From the NCBI GenBank assembly GCA_905182405.1, contig CAJJBQ010000002.1:1660483-1724482 (forward strand): a stretch of 64,000 bases of DNA, in the 5' to 3' direction. The position numbers and the translations under genes were made by a program. Below the pieces are notes generated by a model. That model was not told the origin of the DNA and searched no databases. It saw only the letters and a program-made list of their open reading frames with translations. Each line of letters starts with the position of its first letter. Position 1 is the stretch's first letter. This DNA is from Akkermansiaceae bacterium (GTDB lineage: Bacteria; Verrucomicrobiota; Verrucomicrobiia; Verrucomicrobiales; Akkermansiaceae). Below are positions 9,256 through 17,945 of this stretch, piece by piece.

Positions 9256-10076
9256 GAATCATAAGTGAAACTCTCGAGCAATCAGGACATCAATTGCATC
9301 GCCTCATTTTGAAACCCGCTGGATCCTCTCGCGGCACCCTCATCTTCTTTCATGGCCAAGGCGACTTCATCGATCGCTACCCACCGATCCTCGAACCATT
9401 CACCGACAACGGTCTCACTTGCATCCTCACGGATCTCCCAGGTCACGGCCGCTCTTCAGGAAAACGAGGCCACGTTCCCGGACTCAAGTTTATCGACCAA
9501 CTCCTCGACAATGCACTAGTGGCAACTAAGGGATCTTGTCATATCGCCGGTCATTCCATGGGTGGCATGATGGCCCTTCGCTGCTTTCTGCGAGACCCGT
9601 CTCGCTTTCAAAGCGCGTGGTTTAGCTCTCCCCTTCTGGCCCCAGCTCGACAGACGACTCCATGCATGAGCCTCATTCTTCCAAAAGTTGCCCGCCTTTT
9701 TCCGTGGATCACCTGGAGTACCGGCGTGTCCTCGGAACAATGCCGTAACGGCGGCAGTTCGGAACCGGATGACAAGGCTCTTTACCACAACAAAATTTCC
9801 CTCGGCTGGGCACGAGACCTGATTGCGGTGGGACAGGAGTTTGAAAGCCGGTTCCAATCCATGGCCACGGACAGGCCCATCCTCTTTACGCAGGGTGGAG
9901 CGGACCCCGTCTGCACCCCCGAGATCCTTCGAAGCCGACTCGTAAAACTGCCTCGTAATCAAATCACCTACCGCGAAATTACCGACGCCCTTCACGAACC
10001 CTTCATAGGAGACCGCGCAGAAGAATTCCGTCTCATTCTTGAGAACTGGCTCAAGAACTCTTCACCAAGCGAATAG
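9252..10076 (+). CDS. Alpha/beta hydrolase (lysophospholipase / monoacylglycerol-lipase type)
   Basis: The product is 274 residues, with no signal peptide, so cytoplasmic. It shows the oxyanion-hole motif FFHGQGDF, DLPGHGRSSGKRGHV, the nucleophile elbow AGHSMGGMMAL (Ser ~99), the acid in TQGGADPVCTP and the catalytic histidine in DALHEPF near the end. This is the PldB/monoacylglycerol lipase pattern ('Hydrolase_4'). The start overlaps the preceding stop by four bases. The 3' end overlaps birA on the other strand by 26 bases, in convergent arrangement. The natural substrate is not shown by the sequence. Confidence 0.8.
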   Translation: MRIISETLEQSGHQLHRLILKPAGSSRGTLIFFHGQGDFIDRYPPILEPFTDNGLTCILTDLPGHGRSSGKRGHVPGLKFIDQLLDNALVATKGSCHIAGHSMGGMMALRCFLRDPSRFQSAWFSSPLLAPARQTTPCMSLILPKVARLFPWITWSTGVSSEQCRNGGSSEPDDKALYHNKISLGWARDLIAVGQEFESRFQSMATDRPILFTQGGADPVCTPEILRSRLVKLPRNQITYREITDALHEPFIGDRAEEFRLILENWLKNSSPSE

Positions 10077-10827
10077 TATCGGCGTGAAGAATTCTCTCCA
10101 AGCCCTCAGCAGTCCGTAAAAGAAGCTCACCATTCGCCGAGAGGCCTTCCATCACCCCGGTCTTCCTTATTCCATTAGTCTGCAGCATCACTCTTTTCCC
10201 CCGAAGGACACAGCGGGTATTCCAGGTCTCAAGAAGCTCCGCAAATGACGAGCCGATCTGCCTCGAACGAATGCGCAAACGATCCAGAATCGCAACAAGA
10301 ACCCCCTCTCTCTCTGCAACCTCCCCATTCTCGAGAGCGATCGAAGTGGCAGGATGAACCAAGCCTTCTGGAAATTTCACCGTGTTGATGTTGAGACCGA
10401 TCCCGATGACGACAGAGTCGCCGGCGCTCTCGACCAGAATCCCACAAATTTTCCGTTCATGAACCCAGACGTCATTGGGCCACTTCACCTCCGCCGCAAG
10501 ACCAAAGCCATCGAGTGCTTCAGCCACGGCAAGTCCGGCCACGAGAGAAAATCGCGACCACAACTGCATCGGTTCTTCAGGCCTTAAAAGAAAACTACAC
10601 GCGAGACTCTCACCCGGAGGACAACTCCAGGCCTGCCCCCGGCGCCCTCTTCCAGCGGTCTGCCTTTCCGTTAATACAAGGCTCTCATGAACGAGTCCTT
10701 CGCGGGCCAGTCGCCGGGCCTCGTCGTTGGTCGAGGCACACTCATCGATAAAAATAATCTTCGCCGCCCACTCCGGAGAAAGCGCCCGAATCCGTGAGCC
10801 GTCCCAGCTTTCTTCACTCGTCATCAT
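10051..10827 (-). CDS. birA: Biotin--[acetyl-CoA-carboxylase] ligase, monofunctional
   Basis: The product is 258 residues. It activates biotin to biotinyl-AMP and transfers it to the biotin carboxyl carrier protein. The ATP/biotin loop is GRGRRGQAWSCPPG; the KWPNDVW motif carries the catalytic lysine, followed by KICGILVES. A C-terminal SH3-like segment (VMLQTNGIRKTGVMEGL...) is present. There is no N-terminal winged-helix domain, so this is the class I, non-repressor form. Its start overlaps the end of nadC by 14 bases, so the two are co-transcribed cofactor genes. Confidence 0.9.
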   Translation of the reverse strand: MMTSEESWDGSRIRALSPEWAAKIIFIDECASTNDEARRLAREGLVHESLVLTERQTAGRGRRGQAWSCPPGESLACSFLLRPEEPMQLWSRFSLVAGLAVAEALDGFGLAAEVKWPNDVWVHERKICGILVESAGDSVVIGIGLNINTVKFPEGLVHPATSIALENGEVAEREGVLVAILDRLRIRSRQIGSSFAELLETWNTRCVLRGKRVMLQTNGIRKTGVMEGLSANGELLLRTAEGLERILHADTIRLVKSS

Positions 10828-11716
10828 TCAGAAATTCGAGAGAGAGATCCAAGGCGACCGCAGAATGCGTCACCGCGCCCACGGAAATATAGTCCACCCC
10901 AGTTTTGGCAATCTCGGCGACCGTCTCAAGATTCACTCCGCCGCTCGCTTCCAGCTCAGGATAATCCCCCTTGCGCAAGGCCACCGCTGCCCGAAGCTCA
11001 TCAAGAGACATGTTATCGAGGAGAATGTAGTCTACCCCTTCCAGCGTTAAAAATGCTTCCACCTGATCAAGGCGATCTGCCTCCAGCTCCACCTCCACGC
11101 CCGGCTTCTCCGAGCGGAGACGTAAAATGGCGTCCTGTATCGCTGCCAAGTCCCCTTCTGCCACGATGTGGTTGTCCTTCACCATGGCACGATCATACAA
11201 GCCAATGCGGTGATTTTTTCCCCCTCCTGCAAGCACTGCGCCTTTTTCTAGAGAACGCCAGCCAGGAGTCGTTTTACGGGTATCAAGAATGCGGGCCGAT
11301 GTCCCCTCGGTGAGCGCGACGAACTGTCTCGTCTTGGTGGCCACCCCAGACAGGCGCTGGAGAAAATTAAGCGCTACTCTCTCAGCCGTGAGCAAGGAGC
11401 AGGCTTTCCCTTTCACCTTGAGAACCTTGGTCCGATGAGAGACCGCCTTTCCGCTTTCAAGAAGTATCTCTACTGAGGTTTCGGAATCGACACGTCGAAA
11501 GACTTCGGCCGCGATCTCGACTCCGGCAACGATTCCGATGTCCTTAGCGATAATCACACCGTGAGCCATTCGATCCTCGGGAACGAAATATTCCGAAGTG
11601 ACGTCGCCTGTTCCAATATCTTCCGCCAATGCGAGATCGATAAGTGTCGAGGTTGTCTGATCCACGCCGCGACGATAGCCCATCTCGCCAAACTTGAGAA
11701 TACGGAATTTCCACAT
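10814..11716 (-). CDS. nadC: Nicotinate-nucleotide pyrophosphorylase (quinolinate phosphoribosyltransferase)
   Basis: The product is 300 residues from ATG 11716. The open frame reaches 11794, but the extra residues are unlike the family. The enzyme converts quinolinate and PRPP to nicotinate mononucleotide in de novo NAD synthesis. Motifs: LAEDIGTGDVTSE at the N-terminus, LLTAERVALNFLQRLSGVAT, ILDTRKTTPGWR, GGGKNHRIGLYDRAMVKDNH, EVELEADRLDQ and the barrel end ASGGVN...VDYISVGAVTHS. The length is normal for the family. birA follows with a 14-base overlap. Confidence 0.95.
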   Translation of the reverse strand: MWKFRILKFGEMGYRRGVDQTTSTLIDLALAEDIGTGDVTSEYFVPEDRMAHGVIIAKDIGIVAGVEIAAEVFRRVDSETSVEILLESGKAVSHRTKVLKVKGKACSLLTAERVALNFLQRLSGVATKTRQFVALTEGTSARILDTRKTTPGWRSLEKGAVLAGGGKNHRIGLYDRAMVKDNHIVAEGDLAAIQDAILRLRSEKPGVEVELEADRLDQVEAFLTLEGVDYILLDNMSLDELRAAVALRKGDYPELEASGGVNLETVAEIAKTGVDYISVGAVTHSAVALDLSLEFLNDDE

Positions 11717-11774
11717 CGTCGTCTTGCCTCGACCCCAGCATCGGCAGCGCTCATTGCGCACAAGTTGAAGCCCT

Positions 11775-11812
11775 AAAAAAGCGACCAAGGACAAGTCCGA
11801 GGTCGCTTTGAA
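11775..11812 (-). terminator. Rho-independent terminator of the exb/TPR operon
   Basis: On the minus strand, AAAGCGACC and GGTCGCTTT form a stem with a GC-rich loop, followed by six T. It lies just downstream of the stop at 11844 and upstream of nadC. Confidence 0.8.
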
Positions 11813-11843
11813 AAGTTGGAATGAATCAGTCTAATTATCCTTC

Positions 11844-12755
11844 TTATGGGTATTTCAAGAAGATCTTATATTCAGCTGGGATCTTTTCCCCGCCGCCGAG
11901 CGACTTGTCCCAGAGTTTCACCAAAGCGATTCCTTCACGAATGAGGAACGCGCCATTTGAGTTCTCATCATATTCTTCGCTGCCGTAGAGCTTCATCGCG
12001 AGCACGACGTCTTCGTGATTCTTTAGGATCCGCAGACAGGCGAGAGCCGCTTTGCGCGTGATCACCTCGGAAGCCGCAAAGTCGGCCACGAAAGCGCCAT
12101 TGTAAGAATTGAGAGCCATTCCGGGCTTCTTATTTCCTTCGTATGCAAGGCCGGTGCAATAGGAAACCTGAGCACGAAGCTCTCCCGCCAGTTTCTTTTC
12201 CTCCCACTCAGGGTCGACGGCAATAGAAACAAGACGAGACCAGGCGCTGGTCCGGACCGCATCCCAGAACACTTTATAAATCTCAATCTGAGCGTGATAC
12301 TGCTGAGGAAGAAGTGGACCCGCGATGAAACTCTCCAGCGCGGTATCAAGCGCGTTTAAATCACCAAGCTTTCGGTGGCACTCCAAGACAAAGTAGTTTG
12401 CCAAGGTGCTATAGTTCCCGGGAACTTCATCGACCTTGGCGTAGGTCGCCGCACAGATCGTGAACTGATCCCTCGCCTCAACATACTTTCGGGCACGAAA
12501 CAGCTCCATGGCCTGAGTATACTCAGCAGGTTCAATGAAGTAGACGTTCGTGCTAGCAAGACGCACGTTCTTGAAGGTTGTGGACTGCTTTTCCTTACGG
12601 TAACGGAGGCTCAACTTTGATGAAGCGACGATATAAGCGGAGAAGCTATCCCCCTCAGTCATGATGAGAGCAAATGGCTCCTTGGTCTCCGTCTGCCCAA
12701 AGACAAACGAAAACGCGGAAACGAGGGAAAGGGCGGAAAATAAGAATGTTTTCAT
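11844..12755 (-). CDS. Secreted TPR-like helical protein of the exb operon
   Basis: The product is 303 residues from ATG 12755. The longer open frame up to 13136 reads antisense-like low-complexity sequence and is rejected. Signal peptide: MKTFLFSALSLVSAFSFVFG. Residues ~25-75 form a small beta segment (FALIMTEGDSFSAYIVASSK); the rest is helical with TPR-like repeats (YTQAMELFRARKYVEARDQF; LGDLNALDTALESF). It is the last gene of the operon, 34 bases after the large TPR gene and followed by a terminator, so it is probably a periplasmic partner of the ExbB/ExbD motor. The exact function is not known. Confidence 0.75.
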   Translation of the reverse strand: MKTFLFSALSLVSAFSFVFGQTETKEPFALIMTEGDSFSAYIVASSKLSLRYRKEKQSTTFKNVRLASTNVYFIEPAEYTQAMELFRARKYVEARDQFTICAATYAKVDEVPGNYSTLANYFVLECHRKLGDLNALDTALESFIAGPLLPQQYHAQIEIYKVFWDAVRTSAWSRLVSIAVDPEWEEKKLAGELRAQVSYCTGLAYEGNKKPGMALNSYNGAFVADFAASEVITRKAALACLRILKNHEDVVLAMKLYGSEEYDENSNGAFLIREGIALVKLWDKSLGGGEKIPAEYKIFLKYP

Positions 12756-12789
12756 GGTTCTAGTGGAATCAATCGTTGTTGGTTTCGTC

Positions 12790-15700
12790 TTACTTCTTCT
12801 GTTCCTCGAGGATATCCTCCATCGATTTGATCTCGGTGCGTGCTTCGTATTCTGAAACGAGCGACTCAACTGCAGTCCAGCTAGCGGTTTCCGGATCACT
12901 AAGCTTGCTCTTAAACCCTTTGGTATTATTGAGCCACTTCCAGCCTTCTTCATAGACCTTCTGGCGGTCTGACTTTCCATCTTCGCGATTTGTGCCATTA
13001 CGATCCCACAAGAGTTCCATCCAGCGCTTGAGCGATGGGCCTGAGACCTTAACGTAACCCGGAGAAGTTGTCCAAATCTGACCATAAATAGCGATGGCGT
13101 CCTCCGATTTTCCAAGCGCGTCATAAGACTGGGCAATCAGAAGGCGGACATCTGCGCTACTGCGCTGTTTAAAGGACTTGTCATCAAGATACTCGCGACC
13201 ACGTTTGATCGTCTCGTCGTATTCTTTGTTACCGAATGAGATGGTGACGATTCGGAAGATCGCTTTTTCTTTTTGGTCCTTCTTAGCGTCGGCGTAGACT
13301 CGATCAAGAAGCATTACTGCTTTCTTTTGCTCCGCAGAACTTCCGCTTCCGAGAACATCTGCGAGACCGAAGAGAGCTGGGAACTCATAGGAAGGATCGG
13401 AGCTATCAAGTGCAGCCTGATAATAGGGTTTTGCTTGGCCCGTCGAAGAAGTCTTCTCACGAAGGAAGTCGCCGATGCTCACAAGAATATAGTCTGAAAG
13501 ATCCTTCACATCGAAGTCGGTCTTCAGCTCATTAAAGAGAACCTTGATCATGGCTTGAGCCTTACTAATCAGGACCTCATCCTTGGTCTTAATTCCCGCT
13601 TCCAGCTTATCTTCGAAGACGCCGATCACCGCAATCCGGAGCAAGGCTCGGCTCGCCATATCGCGGGAATCAATTCCAGGGAAGGCATAGTAGTGCGCCT
13701 TCAGCTCATCTTCACTGTGCTCTTCAAGGTAAGCTTCGGTGTATGAATTGATCGACTGCTCAAGTCCGGGAGTTCCCTTGATCTTGGAAAGTTCGGCAAT
13801 GACCTTCTGAAGTCTCTCGAGACCTTCATCAATACGGCCGGCAGCACGCATCGCAGGAAGACCGGTAACCGCGAGTTGAGCTCGGTAGGGCGAATCCGCA
13901 TAGCTCTTCCAGAAGCGATCATAGAACGGAAGCGCGTTCTGAACATCTGGGTTTGGCTTTCCGTCGATCTTCTCCGCACCGAGAATATTGACCAGATAAA
14001 GGAGCGATTCAGCAGCGACGATCGCGTTCTCTTTCGTCTCCGCGAGAGCAAGTGCTTTCTCGTAGTAGGCCACGGCTTCCACTGGTTGGGACGTATTCTC
14101 AAGAATGTTTCCTTTGAGAGCGTAGATTGACTCCATCGCCGAGAACCCGGGGAACTCGGTCTCAACCCGGGTCACCTTTTCAAGAGCCTCGGGATATTCC
14201 TCTTCGGCAAAGTGGCAATTCGAGCGGTCAAAGAGCGCAAAGGGAAGATAGGCATTGGAACCTGCGTCCGGATAAGTCTTCAAGAAGGTGTCGAGAAGAG
14301 CGGCGGACTTGGTCCAATATTGCAGGCGGAAAAGATTCGAGGCCTGAAAATAGAGAACAGCCTGGCGACGATGTGCTTTCGTCTCGGCATATGTTTTCAC
14401 ATGATCATCAAGCTCTTTCTGCGCAATATCGAATTGGCCGGTGTAGTGGTAACTCCCACCAAGCACGAAGAGGCAAATATCGTGCTGCTCAGAGGGCTTG
14501 GGAAGCTTATCGATCATCACGGAGGCAACCTCGATGCACTTTTCATATTCCCCTTCCCAGAAGAGACTAGAAAGCGTGAGGCGACGGACTTCCTCGGCGT
14601 AATCACTTGTAGGAAAGTCTTTCAAGAAGCGGCTGCCATACCTCTCGGTGGTCAACACTTCTCCGATGATCGAAGAAGTTCGAACAAGGTTATAAAGATT
14701 CTTCTCCCGTGCTGGGACAATCTTCTTATCCTTGAAAATCTTGGCATTGGGGAAGTAGCGCTCAAGTTGTTCGTAGACAGCAAAGGCACCACGGGTATTT
14801 CCGTCGTCCTCGTGCATTACGGCCGTGTTGAGGAAAGCGTAAACTTCGTTCATCTGCCCGGTTTTCTGGGCGTCCTGAAGGGCTTCAAGATCTTTCTCAA
14901 GGTTCTCTTTTCGAACGAGCTTCGAGCCATCACGGATCAAGCGCTTGTAATCACCCACCATTTTAAGTCGGGCTCGCACGTCATCGATCGCAGCAACCGT
15001 GCTGGGAACGAGCGAGTAAAGCTCGAAGGAAGAGCGCATCATATCAGCACCCTTGGCATCGAGAGCAAGCTTCATGAAGAGAGGAGCAAACTCGTAGGCC
15101 TCGAAAGGATCCAACTTAATGTGGCCGCGATTCTTGGCGATAAAATCGAGGAGGGCTTTTTCGTCATTCTTTTCGATGACCGCTTCCACCATGGCATTGA
15201 AGGTCAGCAGGATATTCTTATTTGAAGTCGGGAACTGAACCTTATTGGTGATGGCCGTTTCGAGATCTTTGTTTCCTTCCGGAATTTTCCGCAACTTATA
15301 ATAGCAAGTTGCCATGTTCGTGTAAAACACGCCACGACTGTATTTGTCCCGGGTCTTGTCCCGCTCGGCGAGGAACTTCTTGTAGCTCTTAATCGCAGTG
15401 TCCCACTCTCCTGATCCCTTGGCAGCGTGCCCCCAGTAAAGAAGAGATTTTTTATGGTACATGTTGAGACTCTCGTTTTCTCCCCCTTTGCCATTGGGAT
15501 ACTTACTGTAGCAAGTTTTAAAGGATTTCATCGCATCCGGATACATTCCGAGCATGAGTTCACAATAACCGCGATTGTACCAAAACGATCCGAAACGAGG
15601 TCCGAAAAGAGTCATGGCGCGACCATCGTAAAGTTCGGTCGCCTTCTTCAGAATGGTATGGGCTTCAGCCCATTTTTCCGCTTTCATTGCGGTGATGGCA

Positions 15701-15807
15701 TTCGTGTTAAACTCGCGCACCGCTTGGGCCTGCAACGGAGCAGCAAAAAGCCCCAGCGTCAGAAGAAACAGAGCGAAGGTGCGTCGGAGGTTGGTATTGG
15801 GAGTCAT
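12790..15807 (-). CDS. Large periplasmic tetratricopeptide-repeat protein of the exb operon
   Basis: The product is 1005 residues from ATG 15807, which opens on a signal peptide (RRTFALFLLTLGLFAAPLQA). Open frame further upstream runs through a hairpin and is not used. The whole mature protein is helical repeat: for example AMKAEKWAEAHTILKKATEL, CELMLGMYPDAMKSFKTCYS, GSGEWDTAIKSYKKFLAERD, YTGQFDIAQKELDDHVKTY, EEYPEALEKVTRVETEFPG and QSYDALGKSEDAIAIYGQIW. It follows two exbD genes on the same strand. A TPR scaffold driven by an ExbB/ExbD proton channel is a recurring arrangement in PVC and Bacteroidota genomes; the force is presumably used in outer-membrane transport or surface organisation, by inference. 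Confidence 0.8.
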   Translation of the reverse strand: MTPNTNLRRTFALFLLTLGLFAAPLQAQAVREFNTNAITAMKAEKWAEAHTILKKATELYDGRAMTLFGPRFGSFWYNRGYCELMLGMYPDAMKSFKTCYSKYPNGKGGENESLNMYHKKSLLYWGHAAKGSGEWDTAIKSYKKFLAERDKTRDKYSRGVFYTNMATCYYKLRKIPEGNKDLETAITNKVQFPTSNKNILLTFNAMVEAVIEKNDEKALLDFIAKNRGHIKLDPFEAYEFAPLFMKLALDAKGADMMRSSFELYSLVPSTVAAIDDVRARLKMVGDYKRLIRDGSKLVRKENLEKDLEALQDAQKTGQMNEVYAFLNTAVMHEDDGNTRGAFAVYEQLERYFPNAKIFKDKKIVPAREKNLYNLVRTSSIIGEVLTTERYGSRFLKDFPTSDYAEEVRRLTLSSLFWEGEYEKCIEVASVMIDKLPKPSEQHDICLFVLGGSYHYTGQFDIAQKELDDHVKTYAETKAHRRQAVLYFQASNLFRLQYWTKSAALLDTFLKTYPDAGSNAYLPFALFDRSNCHFAEEEYPEALEKVTRVETEFPGFSAMESIYALKGNILENTSQPVEAVAYYEKALALAETKENAIVAAESLLYLVNILGAEKIDGKPNPDVQNALPFYDRFWKSYADSPYRAQLAVTGLPAMRAAGRIDEGLERLQKVIAELSKIKGTPGLEQSINSYTEAYLEEHSEDELKAHYYAFPGIDSRDMASRALLRIAVIGVFEDKLEAGIKTKDEVLISKAQAMIKVLFNELKTDFDVKDLSDYILVSIGDFLREKTSSTGQAKPYYQAALDSSDPSYEFPALFGLADVLGSGSSAEQKKAVMLLDRVYADAKKDQKEKAIFRIVTISFGNKEYDETIKRGREYLDDKSFKQRSSADVRLLIAQSYDALGKSEDAIAIYGQIWTTSPGYVKVSGPSLKRWMELLWDRNGTNREDGKSDRQKVYEEGWKWLNNTKGFKSKLSDPETASWTAVESLVSEYEARTEIKSMEDILEEQKK

Positions 15808-15836
15808 ATGTGGTGTTTTAAGGTTGGCTTTTTGGA

Positions 15837-15871
15837 GAAAGAAAGGCTGCTGAGCACAGCAGCCTTTCTGT
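15837..15871 (-). terminator. Hairpin between exbD2 and the TPR gene (terminator or attenuator)
   Basis: On the minus strand, AGAAAGGCTGCTG, loop TGCT, then CAGCAGCCTTTCT, followed by a T-rich TTCT stretch. It lies between the stop at 15902 and the start at 15807. As the genes appear to belong together, it may reduce rather than end transcription of the TPR genes. Confidence 0.6.
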
Positions 15872-15901
15872 AAAGGAGGTAACGGTAGAAGCTCAAAAAT
15901 C

Positions 15902-16372
15902 TTATTCTTCGTCGAGCAAATCAGTGAAGGTAACTTTCGAAATCCCCGTCGCAGCAAGCGAGTTAAGAACATCGATCACCCGCTGCTGGCGTGCTTCCGC
16001 TTCAACGTAGATCTGAACGAGAGGCTCCTGGGAACTCGCCATCGCCGCGTCACGATAAGTTTCGAGAAGAGGTTGAAGCGTTGGTAGAGCGCGAGAATCG
16101 GGATCCGATTCGACGAGCTGTTCCGGAGTTCCGTCTGATCGAATCGAGATATAACCATTTTCCTCCAACTTAATAAAAAATGGACTAATCTCGGGCGGTG
16201 TTTCAGATGGCGCCACCGAAGGTAGTGCCATGTCGAGGTCCTGCTCCTTTTTCACAATCGTTGTCGTGACGATGAAATAAATGAGGAGTAGGAAACAGAC
16301 ATCAATGAGTGACGAGATGTCCAAACCTGGCTCATCTTCATCCGGAGACTGCATTTTTTTATGGCGGGCCAT
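15902..16372 (-). CDS. ExbD/TolR-family biopolymer transport protein (second copy)
   Basis: The product is 156 residues. A short cytoplasmic tail precedes a single membrane segment (SLIDVCFLLLIYFIVTTTIV) with the conserved aspartate (residue 24) needed for proton-driven motor action, then a periplasmic domain (PFFIKLEENGYISIRSDGT ... LVQIYVEAEARQQRVIDVLN). The start is 16 bases after the first exbD. The two copies differ considerably, so they are not a recent duplication; the motor may use a heterodimer of ExbD proteins. Confidence 0.85.
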   Translation of the reverse strand: MARHKKMQSPDEDEPGLDISSLIDVCFLLLIYFIVTTTIVKKEQDLDMALPSVAPSETPPEISPFFIKLEENGYISIRSDGTPEQLVESDPDSRALPTLQPLLETYRDAAMASSQEPLVQIYVEAEARQQRVIDVLNSLAATGISKVTFTDLLDEE

Positions 16373-16388
16373 ATTATATCAGGGGTAA

Positions 16389-16841
16389 TTATTTGTCGTT
16401 GATGTATCCACCGAAGGCGACTTCCGTAACGCCCACGCGGGCCGCAACCCGAATGACCTTACGGCAATATTTGAAAATCGTGTTCTGGTCTCCTCGAATA
16501 TGGAGCCTAGCAACGTGACCGACACGCTCTGCGTCATCTTTACTCCTAGTGATGTATGCCTCTAGAGCGTCAGGATCATCCAAAGTGACATTAAAGTTCT
16601 CCGCACGGAGATCGCCATTTTCGTGAATATTCACGACAATCTTACCATACTTGCTCTTAGGCGTCCTCGCCGCGGAAGCGATTGGAGGAGTGACATCCGG
16701 GTCGATCTTGATAGTCTTGGGATTGGAAACAACGAGGAAGAAAAGGAGGAGGAGGAAGACCATATCAATCATGGGCGACATGTCCATCTTGTCCTCTTCC
16801 TGCTTGGCTGCATTTGCAGCGCGGAGTCGATTGGAAGCCAT
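16389..16841 (-). CDS. ExbD/TolR-family biopolymer transport protein (first copy)
   Basis: The product is 150 residues. The membrane segment MSPMIDMVFLLLLFFLVVSN contains the conserved aspartate (residue 26). The periplasmic domain includes KIVVNIHENGDLRAENFNV and RLHIRGDQNTIFKYCRKVIR, which is the usual ExbD/TolR C-terminal fold. It lies between the exbB-like gene (55 bases upstream) and the second exbD (16 bases downstream). Confidence 0.87.
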   Translation of the reverse strand: MASNRLRAANAAKQEEDKMDMSPMIDMVFLLLLFFLVVSNPKTIKIDPDVTPPIASAARTPKSKYGKIVVNIHENGDLRAENFNVTLDDPDALEAYITRSKDDAERVGHVARLHIRGDQNTIFKYCRKVIRVAARVGVTEVAFGGYINDK

Positions 16842-16896
16842 AGTTCTAGAGATTTAATTAAATTCACCAAAGTGGGTGCCAAAAACACCCTGCTGC

Positions 16897-17673
16897 TTAG
16901 ACGGCGATACCCTCCGGAATCTTAGCCAAATGAGCGTCTGCGTTGACGGTCTGGATGGAAGCATTGATGAGATTCTCAGCGGTTCCGTGGCAGTCAGCAA
17001 CGAGTGTGTTGAAGCGGTTCTTGAAGAAGAAGTAGGCAAAGAGAGCCAAAATAGCGACGATCAGTCCCCACATGGTGGTCAAGAGAGCGATCGAGATCGA
17101 TCCGGCCAACTCACTAGGGTCGGCTGAGTTGTTCGTAGCGAGAGTTGAGAAGGCCTCAATCATACCAAAGACGGTCCCGAAGAGACCGAGCATGGGGGCG
17201 GACTGGGCCACGAGTGAGATCATATTGATGAACGTCATCTGCTTGCGGGTCTCGTTGATCGAGAAGTCAGCGATAGCATCTTCGACACGCTCACGGCCGA
17301 GGTCTTCAGGCTGGGTAGCGTCGATGTTTGGAAGCGAGTAAGCCATCATGCGTCCCAAGTAGCTTGGGTGAGAAGCAGAGAGCTCAATTGCGGAGCGAAC
17401 CCGGCAGTTCACCATGTGATCAAGAAGTGCTCCTTTGAGATCATCGGGCGCATACTTTGCCTTGGTGAGATTCATAAAGTTGAAGACCGTCAGGCTGATG
17501 AGGGAGAGGAGTCCTATCGCAACGATAAAAATCGTGAGAGGACCACCATCAAAGATAAAACGCTGTAGGGCGTTTCCTTTCTCTGCTGCCATGGCTGAGC
17601 CGGAGGCAAGGACGGTCATTGCGGTACCAACAGTCCATGCGTTGGCTTTTGGAAGGGACATATTAAGAATCAT
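16897..17673 (-). CDS. MotA/TolQ/ExbB proton-channel family protein
   Basis: The product is 258 residues. The N-terminus (MSLPKANAWTVGTAMTVLAS, second possible start at 17661) resembles a signal or first membrane segment. Further membrane segments are near residues 45-65 (TIFIVAIGLLSLISLTVF), 150-175 (LVAQSAPMLGLFGTVFGMIE, the conserved pore-forming GLFGTV motif) and 195-220 (SIALLTTMWGLIVAILALFA). It forms the pentameric channel around the ExbD helices and couples proton flow to periplasmic work. It is the first gene of the five-gene operon that runs to 11844. Confidence 0.9.
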   Translation of the reverse strand: MILNMSLPKANAWTVGTAMTVLASGSAMAAEKGNALQRFIFDGGPLTIFIVAIGLLSLISLTVFNFMNLTKAKYAPDDLKGALLDHMVNCRVRSAIELSASHPSYLGRMMAYSLPNIDATQPEDLGRERVEDAIADFSINETRKQMTFINMISLVAQSAPMLGLFGTVFGMIEAFSTLATNNSADPSELAGSISIALLTTMWGLIVAILALFAYFFFKNRFNTLVADCHGTAENLINASIQTVNADAHLAKIPEGIAV

Positions 17674-17945
17674 GTTGTTTGAATTACGTTTAGAGTGTTG
17701 CCGGGACGCTATTCTTCGGAAATGACGGCATCCTAGTAAAGGAGCAATTTGCCTAAATTCTTACGTTTTTTAGGAGGTTCTAAAATCATCCAACCCCCTC
17801 ACACCTGAGATCGCCATCACCTCGGAGGCTAGGCCACCTCCCACGTAATTTCTTGGATAATTCGGCCACAATTCATTGTATTATTAGGAAGTGATGGTGG
17901 TTTTCCCTTGCGACAATCACGATAAGTAAAAGAAATTCTTTCAAG

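Noticed and set aside
12661..13136. N-terminal extension of the 430-codon ORF at 11844-13136
   Set aside because: The extension overlaps the large TPR gene in another frame and lacks protein-like features; the signal peptide starts at 12755.
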